Shown: piece after piece, positions 1-10,670 of the stretch
How the letters are laid out: each line of letters starts with the position of its first letter
Numbering within the stretch: position 1 is the first letter of the stretch
NCBI GenBank assembly: GCA_903813345.2
Contig: CAIIXF020000006.1
Coordinates: 24,437,936-24,501,935, forward strand
DNA length: 64,000 nucleotides
From: Owenia fusiformis
Lineage: Eukaryota > Annelida > Polychaeta > Sabellida > Oweniidae
Reading direction: 5' to 3'
Made by a program: the position numbers and the translations under genes
The notes under the pieces: generated by a model
Told to the model about the DNA's origin: nothing
The model's database searches: none
The model's input: only the letters and a program-made list of their open reading frames with translations

Positions 1-785
1 CATGTAGCTTGCTCACTTAAATAGCTGCTTCAATGTTTGTTCAGACTACACCGCAGTATGCGATATGCAGTATGTACGCCATTGGTAGTTCTATAGCTGG
101 TTTTCTGATGCATATTTTGATCAAGTTCGTTTGGTAAGATAGTCGGAGCAGCTAAAACAAGTATGGCAATAGACACGAGTATAATGATTCCCGTTGAGAC
201 CAACGTGAACTTTGGGGTTTTATTTCGACAAAAAATCAGAAGATAACCGGGTATCTGAAGTAGTAGTCCCTGAGCTGATTTTTCTAAGACTCTATAAAAA
301 TGAAGATCTATGCAAGGATGTTTTTACTATTGCAGCCGTTTGCACCCTGTGGGGACCATCTTATTGCCATTTTTCAAATTCTATATTTTCTTGTTAGTCT
401 AAAGTACTTAATTTTTATGAAAATTAATTGATATCGTACTTAAAATGCAGTTATGTCCTAAAAAGTAAAAAATATATATTACTAAAAGTTGTTTTAGTGT
501 GACTCCAATTTAGAGAGGAAAGCCCCTGTTTCTATCAAAATGAAATATATTTACTTAATGAGGAAAATCAGTACTTTCAAACGGCATGATCATTTTTTGT
601 GGCGAGGTACCGGACGACACTTCATTTTTTCTGGACCAGCTCAGGGATTATAGACTAATTAAGGCTCGTTTTGTATGCGCGTTTTACATTGGCTTTTTAC
701 CATATTGATTCATGTACTTTACGTTCACGTTGCGTTGTGAAAAATAATGCCCTCGAGTGTCTCGAGTCAGAAGAAGGTCTAATGT
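1..785. other. No gene seen
   Basis: AT-rich sequence with stop codons in all frames and no exon with good flanking splice sites. The only open stretch, 212-397 (+), has no splice context and no recognisable motif. I see nothing functional here. Confidence 0.6.
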
Positions 786-788
786 AGC

Positions 789-919
789 TGCCGGCTTACA
801 GATTAATCGCTATTGTTAAGGACAACTGATTTAAATATGAATAATACCTGATGATATATATTTGTATTTAAATGAGTTTGTCCTAAAATAGCGGTTAATT
901 CGTCAACCGACAATTGAAT
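789..919. repeat. Foldback inverted repeat (MITE-like hairpin)
   Basis: Two arms of roughly 55 bases face each other around a short AT-rich loop. The left arm reads GATTAATCGCTATT then a segment close to AGGACAA-CTGATTTAAATA; the right arm is its imperfect reverse complement (ATTTAAAT, TTGTCCT, AATAGCGGTTAATTC). Transcribed, it would form a long hairpin. No clear target-site duplication was found, so the element class is open. Confidence 0.6.
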
Positions 920-1247
920 ACTAGCTAAGTAAAAGCCTCTTTGAGGTATGTTGGTATCAGGTGAACGTCAAAGTGAAAGAATAAATCAATAGGCGGTTAA
1001 TACGATGATGAAAAGTTTTGTATATCCCAACAAATCCTGATCTGTTTATTCATTTACAAGTAATTGGACTACTAATGAGTTAATGAACAAATCAAAGATG
1101 TGAATGATATTCTCACAAAAGCATAGCAGGAATATTAATTGAATTGCATAGAAAACTGTTCTGTCGACATATTGAATAAACAAAAGACATCTATTGATTC
1201 TTCATTGCCTTCTCTATCTGTATTGGATCATCATTTAGGTAAATGGA

Positions 1248-2015
1248 TCGCCCTGTATCGATGAGTCCAGTTTCCCTAACGCCCTGTATCGATGAGTCCA
1301 GTTTCCCAAACGCCCTGTATCGATGAGTCCAGTTTCCCCAACGCCCTGTATCGACGAGTCCAGTGTCCCTAACGCCCTGCATCGATGAGTCCAGTTTCCC
1401 TAACGCCCCTATCAATGAGTCCAGTTTCCCTAACGCCCTGTATCGATGAGTCCAGTTTCCCTAACGCCCTGCATCGATGAGTCCAGTTTCCCTAACGCCC
1501 TGTATCAATGAGTTCAGTTTCCCTAACGCCCTGCATCGATGAGTCCAGTTTCCCTAACGCCCCTATCAATGAGTTCAGTTTCCCCAACGCCCTGTATCAA
1601 TGAGTTCAGTTTCCCTAACGCCCTGTATCAATGAGTTCAGTTTCCCTAACGCCCTGCATCGATGAGTCCAGTTTCCCTAACGCCCCTATCAATGAGTTCA
1701 GTTTCCCTAACGCCCTGTATCGATGAGTCCAGTTTCCCTAACGCCCTGTATCGATGAGTCCAGTTTCCCCAACGCCCTGTATCGATGAGTCCAGTTTCCC
1801 TAACGCCCTGTATCGATGAGTCCAGTTTCCCTAACGCCCTGCATCGATGAGTCCAGTTTCCCTAACGCCCCTATCAATGAGTCCAGTTTCCCTAACGCCC
1901 TGTATCGATGAGTCCAGTTTCCCCAACGCCCTGCATCGATGAGTCCAGTTTCCCTAACGCCCTGTATCAATGAGTTCAGTTTCCCTATCGCCCTGTATCG
2001 ATGAGTCCAGTTTCC
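1248..2015. repeat. 31-bp minisatellite, about 25 copies
   Basis: Tandem units of 31 bases, core TATCGATGAGTCCAGTTTCC followed by a CTAACGCCC linker. Variant units have TATCAATGAGTTCAG or a deletion giving CCCCTATC. Variants are interspersed as if by unequal exchange or conversion. Most units contain the palindrome ATCGAT. The minus strand is open for 74 codons (1191-1415) only because the repeat lacks stops in that frame; it is not a gene. Confidence 0.95.
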
Positions 2016-2540
2016 TTGAAGGGATGCAGTGGTTGACGTGGTTTGTAGTGAATCTAATTAACCGTTTGATAAATCAGCTTCCCTGATAGGCGATAATTGT
2101 TAAAGACATTTTACTAGTCTCTTCCATCACTCGTATCCTTTATTTTTTGAATCATTGACCACGTGTGAATGAATATGACAGATTTGGCGTGGTATCGACC
2201 GACATATCAATGGGAATATATAAGTATCGTATATGATCATATAAGATAAAGTACGACCAATCCAAATAAGACAAAGCATGATCAATTATATTTCTCTGGC
2301 AACACCTGAAGCCAGGTCGAGTGTCAGCAGACTGAGTTATCTTTAAATTCCGTCAATAGAATTCCCCGTCACCGAAGATATCTTATAAATCAGGTTACTA
2401 TTGCGAACAGACAATTGCTATAAAAGTACTAATTTATACATCCAGGTGCGTAGCTATATGAAATAACATGATAGGCGTGCCAGATTTAAAAAGGTAATTA
2501 TGACGTTCACGGATCTGAGGACATGTGGCCGTTACTCAAG

Positions 2541-2695
2541 AAGTTAAGACATGCAAAGAGCGTTTTGGGTCACTCTGTATAAAGTTGCTCGTCGAGCCAC
2601 TAATTAAGATATGCAGAGCTTTTTGGGTCACTCTGTATAAAGTCGCCCGTCGAGGCAGGAATTAAAATATGCAAATAGCGTTTTGGGCCACTCAG
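2541..2695. repeat. 60-bp minisatellite, left part
   Basis: About 2.5 diverged copies of the 60-bp unit (TATAAAGTCGCCCGTCGAGG ... GCAAAGAGCGTTTTGGGTCA) that continues at 3190-3540. The array is interrupted by the inverted-repeat insertion at 2696-3189. Confidence 0.85.
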
Positions 2696-3189
2696 TGGAG
2701 AGGTTAAGCAAATACGGTTTTTCAAAACGTATACGTAAACGCAAAGTACATTGAATCAACATAGGATTGTATCGCTTTAGTCTACTTCAGATACCCGTTC
2801 AACTTCAAAGTTGCGTGTTTAGAACGGGAGATTTAGAAATTTCACGTTGCTATCAACGGGAATCATTATATACTCATGTCTGTTGAATACTATCCTTGCA
2901 TTTTTGATTTCGATGCAGAGTATAATTCTTTCTGAAGAAGATGATGTATGTTACGCATGATTTAACTCCAATAATCTTACGAAACGAGCTCATTTAAAAT
3001 ATGTATTAGAAAACCAGCTATTGAACTTCATCAATGGGATACTATGTAATCATTACAAGCTATGGTGTAGTCTAAACAAACACTAGAGCTGAACGGCTAT
3101 TTATGTGTGAGCTCTACATGTATTTGTATAGGGCCGATTGATAGGTTTAAGTTGCGTTTTGGATTTTATACGGTAGCTTAACCTCTCCA
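2696..3189. mobile_element. 494-bp TIR element inside a minisatellite
   Basis: It begins TGGAGAGGTTAAGC and ends with the exact reverse complement GCTTAACCTCTCCA (14-bp perfect TIR; similarity continues imperfectly inward). Both outer flanks are the same 60-bp minisatellite, so it reads as an insertion into a pre-existing array. The target duplication is too short to define and no transposase is encoded; superfamily unknown. Confidence 0.7.
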
Positions 3190-3540
3190 GTATAAAGTCG
3201 CCCGTCGAGGCAGGAATTAAGACATGCAAAGAGCGTTCTGGGTCACTCTGTATAAAGTCATCCGCCGAGGCAGGAATTAAGGTATAAAAAGAGCGTTCTG
3301 GGTCACTCTGTATAAAGTCGCCCGTCGAGGCAGGAATTAAGATATGCAAAGAGCGTTTTAGGTCACTCTGTATAAAGTCGCCCGTCGAGGCAGGAATTAA
3401 GACATGCAAAGAGCGTTCTGGGTCACTCTGTATAAAGTCGCCCGTCGAGCCAGGAATTAAGCGTTGGGCGTTTTGGGTCACTCTGTATAAAGTCGCCCGT
3501 CGAGCCAGGAATAAGCGTTGGGCGTTTTGGGTCACTCGAG
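3190..3540. repeat. 60-bp minisatellite, right part
   Basis: Six tandem units of 60 bases with GTATAAAGTCGCCCGTCGAG and GGTCACTCT as fixed blocks, the last two shortened. The minus-strand open frame at 3101-3535 is an artefact of the repeat (its translation repeats every 20 residues). Confidence 0.93.
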
Positions 3541-4094
3541 GTAAGAGAAGGCGATTTGTGGGCTGAGTGTCCTCTTAAATGACGTCAAATACATTCATTA
3601 CTCGTGTTCTTTGGTGCATATTCTACCGGAAACGTGTAACTACCAAGATATAAAAATACTCCAATGCCAATAACAAACATTCTAGTATATTCCATTTCCG
3701 ATGGACTGTGGGTTATAATCAATTAAGAATGCCACTTTGAAATCAGATCAAACGAATAAAAGCAATAAATATGCACCAGATCTAAACAAACTATAAACAC
3801 ACAACCAAATACCATTAAAGCAATGATCAATTGTCAAAATAAAACCTAGTAAAAGGTATATACCACCTGCGCTTTATCTATTACTGAATTGATCAAGCGC
3901 TAATACACATCGCATTGTATTGGGAAGTATAAAAAGCAATACAAGTTAATTAATTAGTCAATTGGCTCAAAGGACTTGTACGTCAAAGACTCAACAATAC
4001 GACTCGAGCGTTCCACTTCGTGAGAAATTGCAATTCTTCAAATAAAATGCTTCATTTTGTAAACATTATTTTATAGCGTTCCAAGAACTCTAGG
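3541..4094. other. No gene seen
   Basis: AT-rich single-copy-looking sequence without supported exons, RNA genes or inverted-repeat elements. Confidence 0.5.
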
Positions 4095-4099
4095 ACAAC

Positions 4100-4260
4100 C
4101 AGGGGCGAAGGCAGCATTGTTAAGGGGTGCGAATTTTGAGTTTGCATCACTGTGAACGAAGTCCAAAGGGGGGGGGGGATACGGGGAGTCCCGCGGTGAG
4201 TAGGGGTGGGGGGGGGGGTACGGGGGTTCATATCCATCGCATCCCCTGGCTACGCCCATG
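4100..4260. mobile_element. 161-bp non-autonomous TIR element, 5-bp TSD
   Basis: The left end is CAGGGGCGAAGGCAG and the right end is CCCCTGGCTACGCCCATG, imperfect inverted repeats. It is bounded by a perfect 5-bp duplication ACAAC (4095-4099 and 4261-4265). The interior has G runs and no coding capacity. A 5-bp duplication fits Transib or the 5-bp-TSD branch of hAT; the sequence does not decide between them. Confidence 0.75.
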
Positions 4261-4265
4261 ACAAC

Positions 4266-4805
4266 TTACTAAGATGACTTCGAATATAAAGAACGAGCAA
4301 CAAATTAACTTATTTTTGTAACATCTGGACGCGTTTGTTGTTTGAGTCAAACTTTTTAGTACTACATATAATGATTTGTCGTAATTCCCATGCATACTTT
4401 CTCAATAAGATAGATGAGTAAACCAGCTAGGGGGATGATAGAGTAGGAATCATTAATGAATATGTCATCATATTTTTTTTAAATCTTCAATTGCTTTGAT
4501 ATACCCACGTGCTATCAATTAGACGGTATGCTTTATCTAGATCACTCTCTCAAGTAGTTAGAAACGAATAGCCTGATTCATTAGCTAGTGATTTATCAGG
4601 ATTACTGACACATTTCCACACCCGGCACACATTTTACTAGATATAGTACTCATCTACCTCAAAACATGCTTATGAAAAATAGTTCTTTGTGACCTTGGAA
4701 TAAGAGGAGCAAAATCGGACTGGGCTGACTATTAAAATATGTTAACTGTCCACTATTCATTGTAAAATTAAAAAAAGTAAGTGCATACGGTAGAGATTAT
4801 TGTAA
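4266..4805. other. No gene seen
   Basis: AT-rich intergenic or intronic sequence. It could contain an upstream intron of the exon at 5085, but no matching upstream exon with a signal peptide was found. Confidence 0.45.
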
Positions 4806-4810
4806 TAGGA

Positions 4811-5006
4811 CAGGCCCGAAGCCAGGGGGGTTCGATGGGAACCCCCCCCCCCTGGCCAAAGATTCTTTCAAAATCATGCAGTTTTTCATCATTCTGAACA
4901 CTTTTTTAGTGGTTTTGGGCATTTTAGGACCAAAATTGTCAAAAGTGACCCCCCTGGAAATTTTAAAAGAGTGAATCCCCCTTGGCAAATCCTGGCTACG
5001 TGCCTG
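4811..5006. mobile_element. 196-bp non-autonomous TIR element, 5-bp TSD
   Basis: The left end CAGGCCCGAAGCCAGG pairs with the right end CCTGGCTACGTGCCTG (inverted, two mismatches). It is flanked by a perfect 5-bp duplication TAGGA (4806-4810 and 5007-5011). The interior phrase GGACCAAAATTGTCAAAA resembles the inside of the element at 48818, suggesting related families. No ORF of its own. It ends only 78 bases before the acceptor of the exon at 5085. Confidence 0.85.
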
Positions 5007-5084
5007 TAGGATATATGGGTCTTAATTTTATGCTAGAGTTTGCCAGGTAATCAATTGAATTAATTTTTACCTTTATATTTCCAG

Positions 5085-5455
5085 ATTCGCGGCCGATGGG
5101 GGAACTAGACGATAATACTCAAGTTGCTTACGCCGATGTGATAGAATCGCCAGACTCTTTAGCTGAAACCCTGAAAGCCATAAGAACTCTTAGGATATTG
5201 AAGGAAAATAACCAGGAAAATGAGCGTAAAAGATCAAAAGAATTAGTGAGCTACTTATCCCGAGGACTTGGATTACCAAATGTTGGGGACAAAGTCATAT
5301 CATCAGGCGGGCAGAGTGTAACGTTCGCTAAAAGAGGGCGCCGCGGACGTTGTGATCATACAAACATTACGCGAGAAGATTTCATGGTTTTCCTGACAAC
5401 TGGCAAATTGTGTGGTCACTCTATTGCACCGGTCAGGTTTGGCTTACCCGGTTGA
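5085..5455 (+). CDS. Terminal exon of a putative secreted peptide precursor
   Basis: The 3' splice site TATATTTCCAG ends at 5084. The reading frame enters with two bases completing a split codon, runs about 122 codons and stops at TGA 5453-5455; AATAAA follows at 5594. The protein is polar, with basic processing sites (ERKRS near residue 47, AKRGRRGR near 85). It ends with a 34-residue segment that starts at Cys after RRGR, has a second Cys 20 residues later, and finishes APVRFGLPG directly before the stop. A glycine after the last residue is the classic amidation donor, so the product would end in Pro-amide. Calcitonin-type peptides also end in Pro-amide, and FGL recalls kisspeptin-family tails, but Cys spacing fits neither clearly. 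The upstream exon with a signal peptide was not found, so secretion is inferred. Confidence 0.55.
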
Positions 5456-5619
5456 TCAATCAGTTTATTAGCTTGTTAAGTTGACCAAGCCCGTGTTTTT
5501 CGTCCAGTGCTCTTCATTGTGATGCCGCTTCGCTATTCTGAATATCCAAGAAAGGAAAGTTGTGCCCTCGGAAAGGATATTTTTATTTTTCGTAATAAAC
5601 CATGTATTTTACATTAACA

Positions 5620-6460
5620 GAGATAGAAATTTGATCGGGATCATTTGAAAGTAATGCAAACTATCGTGGATAGTCTTCGGTATAAGTATTACTAACTCTG
5701 ATAGCTAGTAGCAAATGTACTGTGAAAAAGTATATACGAATAAATACAATTAATGTTACTTTAATGGCGATACAGATTCTAGATCATTCGAAAGTTGAAT
5801 TCAGATGTAAATGCAGATGTCGATCAACGAGGTCCAATCCATCCGGATATTGGTTTAATACTTGGGGGACAAGATATCATAGCCTACCTAATTGTGGATA
5901 CTAGACGTGCAGCGGGTGATATGAATATCCAGACATTAACTTGAGGACGAATAACAAACTGGCACAATGACAATAATATTCATGCACGTGACTTATTCCA
6001 GGCGAAAGTTTTGATATATTGACATACGGTTCAGTCTATAGCTTTCAGTTAAATCAATCACCTTGATGAAAGATGGCTAAAATCACATCCCCGTCGTGGT
6101 AAAAATAAAGATGATCAGATAAAAACACATTTGTGGTTTAACAATTTATACAGCTCTCACGGTTATGCTTTGAATAATACATCCCAAGGCCTCAGATACA
6201 TCCCCTCCTAATATTTTTTTACCCTTTTCACAACAGACTAGTTCTCGCTACGTTCTTCAAAATGTTGTCAAGCGACCGTTTGATTATATGCAAGGCATTG
6301 GACGTACCGTAGTTTTTATGAACTTCGTGGACGTGCTCTGGCGGGAAGGTGGTCCAGAACTTCAACCTTGCTCAACATTTTTATGTTGCAATCCCGTTTG
6401 AAACTCGTTCATCCAGTTCGCATACTGTATAACGTCAGTACGTACTGCACGAACATATTA
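5620..6460. other. No gene seen
   Basis: Downstream of the polyadenylation signal at 5594. No exon or repeat could be supported; short open frames here lack splice context. Confidence 0.5.
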
Positions 6461-6971
6461 GCTTCCTAGTCAACTCGTACCCAGGACAACTCGTACCCAA
6501 GACAACTGGTACCCAAGACAAAAATTGAGTTTGTAATGCTTTCATGTTATAATGGAATCAAATAAATTGTTCTCAACATTTTTTTTGTCAAACATATATA
6601 TAAATGAATATAATTACAACATTAGATCTGACACTTGTTCCAAACACTCATTATCATACAATATTTTGAAAAATGATTATGAATATGTGGAAATAAACAT
6701 ATGTCTCTTCACTCGAACATCCTGAATCTGTGACCAATATTAAATAATAGTCAATATAAAATTGACACTCAACTCAAAATGTCACAAAATTAAATCAATT
6801 TCTTCCGAAAATTCTTCTTCAAACTTTAAACTATTCTGAACAGTATGTTACAATTATAATATGTATATCTATTCACATTCCCACTCCAACGCTTGATTCA
6901 AAACAAAATATATACTTGGGTACGAGTTGTCTTGGGTACGAGTTGTCTTGGGTACGAGTTGACAAGTTACC
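6461..6971. mobile_element. 511-bp element with repeat-bearing TIRs, 8-bp TSD
   Basis: Both ends carry two to three tandem copies of a ~21-bp unit (CAACTCGTACCCAAGACAAC) in inverted orientation, giving TIRs of about 55 bp. The outermost bases are GCTTCCTAGTCAACTCG on the left and CGAGTTGACAAGTTACC on the right. A perfect 8-bp duplication ACATATTA flanks it (6453-6460 and 6972-6979). The interior is AT-rich and non-coding. An 8-bp duplication suits hAT, P or Merlin; the termini do not settle which. Confidence 0.8.
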
Positions 6972-7697
6972 ACATATTATACTCACTTTGTTTGTGGCAA
7001 CTGTTTACAAAACTAAAAACAAGTCCTATTTATCGTAACATCCCAAGTGTGTAGTCATTTGATAGCATAATTGCAATATCCATTCATTATATAAAAATAA
7101 AGATAATGGTTTAAAAGCTTGTTTGTAAAGATCAACATTCACATCAATGTTATAACAAAAACTATGAAATAATCAAAATTAGTGTCCATTATCAAAAGTA
7201 ATTGCATTTTCATACGTAATTGAAATCATTTTATACCAATCCATCAGCATTTGCTAGACTTTTATGGGGTTACATTCATGAGTTTTGAATTATTAATATG
7301 GCTTCGATTAATGGCGATTAATGGCGTACTAAGTAATCAGCTATATAAAAAATGATGAACTCCGTTTGATTATCTGCACGACTAACTACAGGATGGTCCA
7401 AAAATGGAACTTTCTAATTAAAAAAAACGCATGGTGTTATCTATCTGAATTTTCTTTTGTTGACAGGGTTTTACCTCAAGACATGCTCTCGAGTCAAATC
7501 TTTAAAAAGATAATTCCAGATATCTGTATTTTTCATGTTTTATCAAATAAGCAAGTAAGTTCATCATGTTGACTAAAATCATCAACCTTCTGCAGAGAGG
7601 GTTTACAGGAAAACATCAATAATGTATGGAAGCAATCCACGGCCAAAAGAGAAATCCAAATTTCAAAATAAACGCACTTTCATAAAATCATACGTAC

Positions 7698-7860
7698 CTT
7701 GGGGGTAAACTTGATTTCTCCAACTCCCACATGCAACATAACTACACCAATGTTTGCTGCATCGAATACCCTATCGATCGACACAGTAAAATTCAATGAG
7801 GAGCTATCACAACCGAGAAAGTTACTGCAATATAAGAGTGCCTCATTTTTGGGGATCACC
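7698..7860 (-). CDS. Possible internal exon of an unidentified gene
   Basis: On the minus strand a 163-base open segment is bounded by a good acceptor (GTTCTACAG at 7861-7869) and a strong donor (CCCAAG|GTACGTATG, at 7697). The frame enters in phase 2 and leaves in phase 0. It encodes about 54 residues with a Cys pair (ALLYCSNFLGCDSS) followed by alternating hydrophobic residues that look like beta strands (NIGVVMLHVGVGEIKF). I do not recognise the family and found no partner exon that joins in frame. It could be a real exon of a gene mostly outside my ability to trace, or chance. Confidence 0.33.
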
Positions 7861-8220
7861 CTGTAGAACATAGCATCATAATCATCTTTTTATTTTGATG
7901 AAGGTGAACTTACTTGATCAGTCGTATTCCAAGCTCGCATACAGTATCCGAGCGTCGGATTTAATTTCTGCCATATATTCCATATTGTATATATATATAT
8001 ATATATTGTCTTAAAGGGCCATTCCCTGTATTTTCGAGACTATATTACCCCAAAAAATATTCTAGATATATGATCAGAAACTTGTACAATGCACGCATTC
8101 TTTTATAAACGCAATGACAATGATGCAATGACAAGGACCTCATTTAATTGCGCTAGTAGTTGTATTTATTTAAGTTTATGCCTATAACCTTCCAACTACC
8201 AGAATAGTATATGTTTATCC

Positions 8221-8545
8221 CAACAAAAAAAGTTCGGTGGGTTATAGGGAACGCCTCCATTCGTCCATACGTCCGTCCGGGCAATAACTCAGATACCGTT
8301 GGCCCAATTTTGTTCATATTTTGTACACATACTATATGTGGGAAGGAAATCTGCTCAAGAACCGATTGCAGATTTTACAGTAATTGAGGTACAATATATT
8401 AAACTGTGACAGCAATATGTTTACTATGTAAATATTTTATATAGGGCATTAAGAAGCTAGAAATGTAGATATTTAAGAAACACACATGACAGTCATGTTG
8501 AAAAATGGCGGCCTTTACACACTATTTTACAATGACACTTTGGGT
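8221..8545. repeat. Dispersed repeat, fragment related to 59.3-60.5 kb
   Basis: The block starts near a GTCCATACGTCCGTCCGG run followed by CAATAACTCAGATACCGTTG and TTTTGTTCATATTTTG. Its second half (TACAGTAATTGAGGTACAAT ... AAGCTAGAAATGTAGATA ... AAAATGGCGGCCTTTAC) matches 59399-59550 closely in the same order and orientation. It is an old copy of one interspersed family; no coding capacity. Confidence 0.75.
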
Positions 8546-8710
8546 AGAACTATTACTGAGATTGCTTATCAACACTGTAGTCTACTACACTCGGAGGAAG
8601 TGTAAGTTGTCACTCGTAATTTTTTGTGACTGAAATTCGCTGAAATATTTCCCTGTTTATCACCCTAATTTCCTGATTTCGAGAGAAATGTTTTGAGAAA
8701 CAGTAAAAAG

Positions 8711-8928
8711 TCAGTGTGGCAAATTAGAAGGTGGTGTCAAATTACTACAGATCGTTGATTTTGAACTTTGAAGTGCAGACATGACTTCAAAATCACCATA
8801 ATGTCGAGTGACATTTTTCATTTCGCCGAAGCTTAAATTAATGTTTAGAACCGTGTCTTCTGGTTTCCTTAATTTTGCCACTTTCTGGACGGATGATTTT
8901 AAATTATCAGACACATACTGTACCCTGA
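8711..8928 (-). CDS. Possible terminal exon, unidentified
   Basis: On the minus strand an acceptor (GGTATATCAG) precedes a 72-codon open frame ending at TGA 8711-8713. The translation is of ordinary composition (VQYVSDNLKSSVQKVAKLRK near the start) with no recognised domain. A transposon fragment begins 11 bases upstream of the acceptor, in what would be the intron. No upstream exon was found. Weak call. Confidence 0.22.
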
Positions 8929-8939
8929 TATACCACATA

Positions 8940-9211
8940 CACGGTGTCCAACCCAAACGCTCTTACACGTACGACGGAGCGTTTCATTACTGAAACTAAA
9001 TAAAGAAACGTTCCAGAGTAGGAAAATGGCGGGCGGGAATGTTGAGCCGTCAGACGATTTCTCCAATAATGGGACTAAGAGGTATGTGTTACTTATTTCG
9101 AGTATAAAATCCGATGGGTGTGATATTCATGTTGTAATAGGCTGGCTGATGTTTGAAGCAATTAGGAAGAGTTGTACGAAGCAGTTTAGTTATCAAAATT
9201 CATAAACGTAA
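8940..9211 (+). mobile_element. Truncated copy of the CACGGTG-ended element
   Basis: It starts with CACGGTGTCCAACCCAAACG and follows the left terminus of the 9987-11280 copy for about 270 bases, then similarity stops. It is the most diverged of the three copies. It keeps an ATG that the two full copies have lost: at 9026-9081 it reads M-A-G-G-N-V-E-P-S-D-D-F-S-N-N-G-T-K before a GTATGTG donor. The right end is missing, so no target duplication can be tested. Confidence 0.8.
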
Positions 9212-10073
9212 TATCTGGCATTATTATATCACTATCTAGCTAGCGACAGTATGATTGGTCAAAACCGGGTCACATGTCGTGGGATATCTGGCTTGCCCTT
9301 CGGGCTTCGTGGAATATCACTTGTGAAAGATGTACAGGTATTCACCTCAATAGAGTGAAATATTTGTTCAATATCTACAAAGTTTAGTGAACACCTTCAA
9401 TAAGTCAAAACATCTGAAAGGATGACATAAATGAATTATATGAAATATAATTATTTATGTGTGCAAGAACGCTGATTGATTTAGACAAAAATGATTAATA
9501 GATTCCAAGTACTATGTTGCAGGAACCAGATGTCAGACTCCTAGCACCCTCTTTCATTTTGTTCACTGTTCAGAAAGAAACTCGTCGTTTACAGTACAGC
9601 TCAGTACTCAGTAGGTATTAAGTTTACATCGAGATAGGTAAGCTAGATTTACTTACTTGAAATAAGTTAGGTAAAGTTTACCACCTTGTTAGACCAAATA
9701 AAAACATAGCATCAATTTTCACAAGAGTTGCTTACAGTAGGACACTTTCTTACCAGTTGTAGGAACAGCTCTAATACTAGACCTACCATGGGCTCTATGA
9801 GATGGTAGATCAGGTGGTAGAGCCCATGCTACTACTGAAATGAAAGTGAAATGTATAATCATTATTGACAGTAAAATGCTGCACTTAGTGTGAAAACTCT
9901 TGTGTAATTCGTCCACTAATAAAACGTTAATGTTTGAAAAGTCCCATTCATTCACACAACGTGGTTTGACCTGTGACTAACAAAGCCACGGTGTATAACC
10001 CAAACGCTCCTACATGCACGACGGAGCGTTTCATTACTGAAATTAAACAAAGAAACGCTCCTGAGTAGGAAAA

Positions 10074-10310
10074 CTGGCTGGCGGGAATGATGAGCCGTCT
10101 GACGATTTCCCCAATAATGGGAATAAGAGGTATGAGTTTCATATTTCGAGTATACCATTCGATGGGTGTGATATTCATGTTGTACTTGGCTGGCTGTTGA
10201 CGTTTGAAGCAATTAGGAAGAGCTGTACGAAGCAGTATAGTTATCAAAATCCAAAAACGTATTTGTCATTCTACCGGTCAAAACCCATTTTGTCGATACA
10301 TGTGAATAGT
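10074..10310 (+). pseudogene. Left-end reading frame of the CACGGTG element, start lost
   Basis: A short exon-like segment (10074-10129) translates AGGNDEPSDDFPNNGNK after a CTG where the older copy at 9026 has ATG, and ends at a GTATGAG donor. After ~90 bases an acceptor-like GAAGCAATTAG is followed in frame by KRKSCTKQYSYQNPKTY and on to a TGA near 10310. The second copy reads almost the same, and the fragment at 9026 has the intact ATG. It could be the 5' remnant of a protein of the autonomous element. That it is or was translated is inference. Confidence 0.4.
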
Positions 10311-10670
10311 TGAGCCAAGATTAGAGCACCAACGTATATTTTAGTCAAATTCCAATGCTTCAACGCATCATACATTATCGTAATAGTGATTTGATGACCG
10401 AAAAAACAGTCTTAAAATTGATGACATTCTCATATTCAAGAAACGCTCCGATCTGGTTAACACAGTGAACTGGAAACGCTCCGGTAATCTAGATCTGTTT
10501 AGGAAATTTATAGCTTGCCTTTCCTTTTCATGAAGAGAAAGAAATTAAGATCTATTATACCCCTTGGCATCAAAAGAAGAAAGATTAATTCACATATTAA
10601 TTTTCGTTTTTTCTATAGTTTTATGATCTAGCACACATGTAGGCATGACATCATCTAATGTAGGCTTAAA

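Noticed and set aside
3101-3535. 144-codon open frame (-)
   Set aside because: Translation of the 60-bp minisatellite; its residues repeat every 20 positions.
9948-10247. 99-codon and 86-codon open frames (-) and the similar one at 27218-27520
   Set aside because: They are antisense to the better-supported exon-like segments and cross the transposon boundary into flanking DNA.
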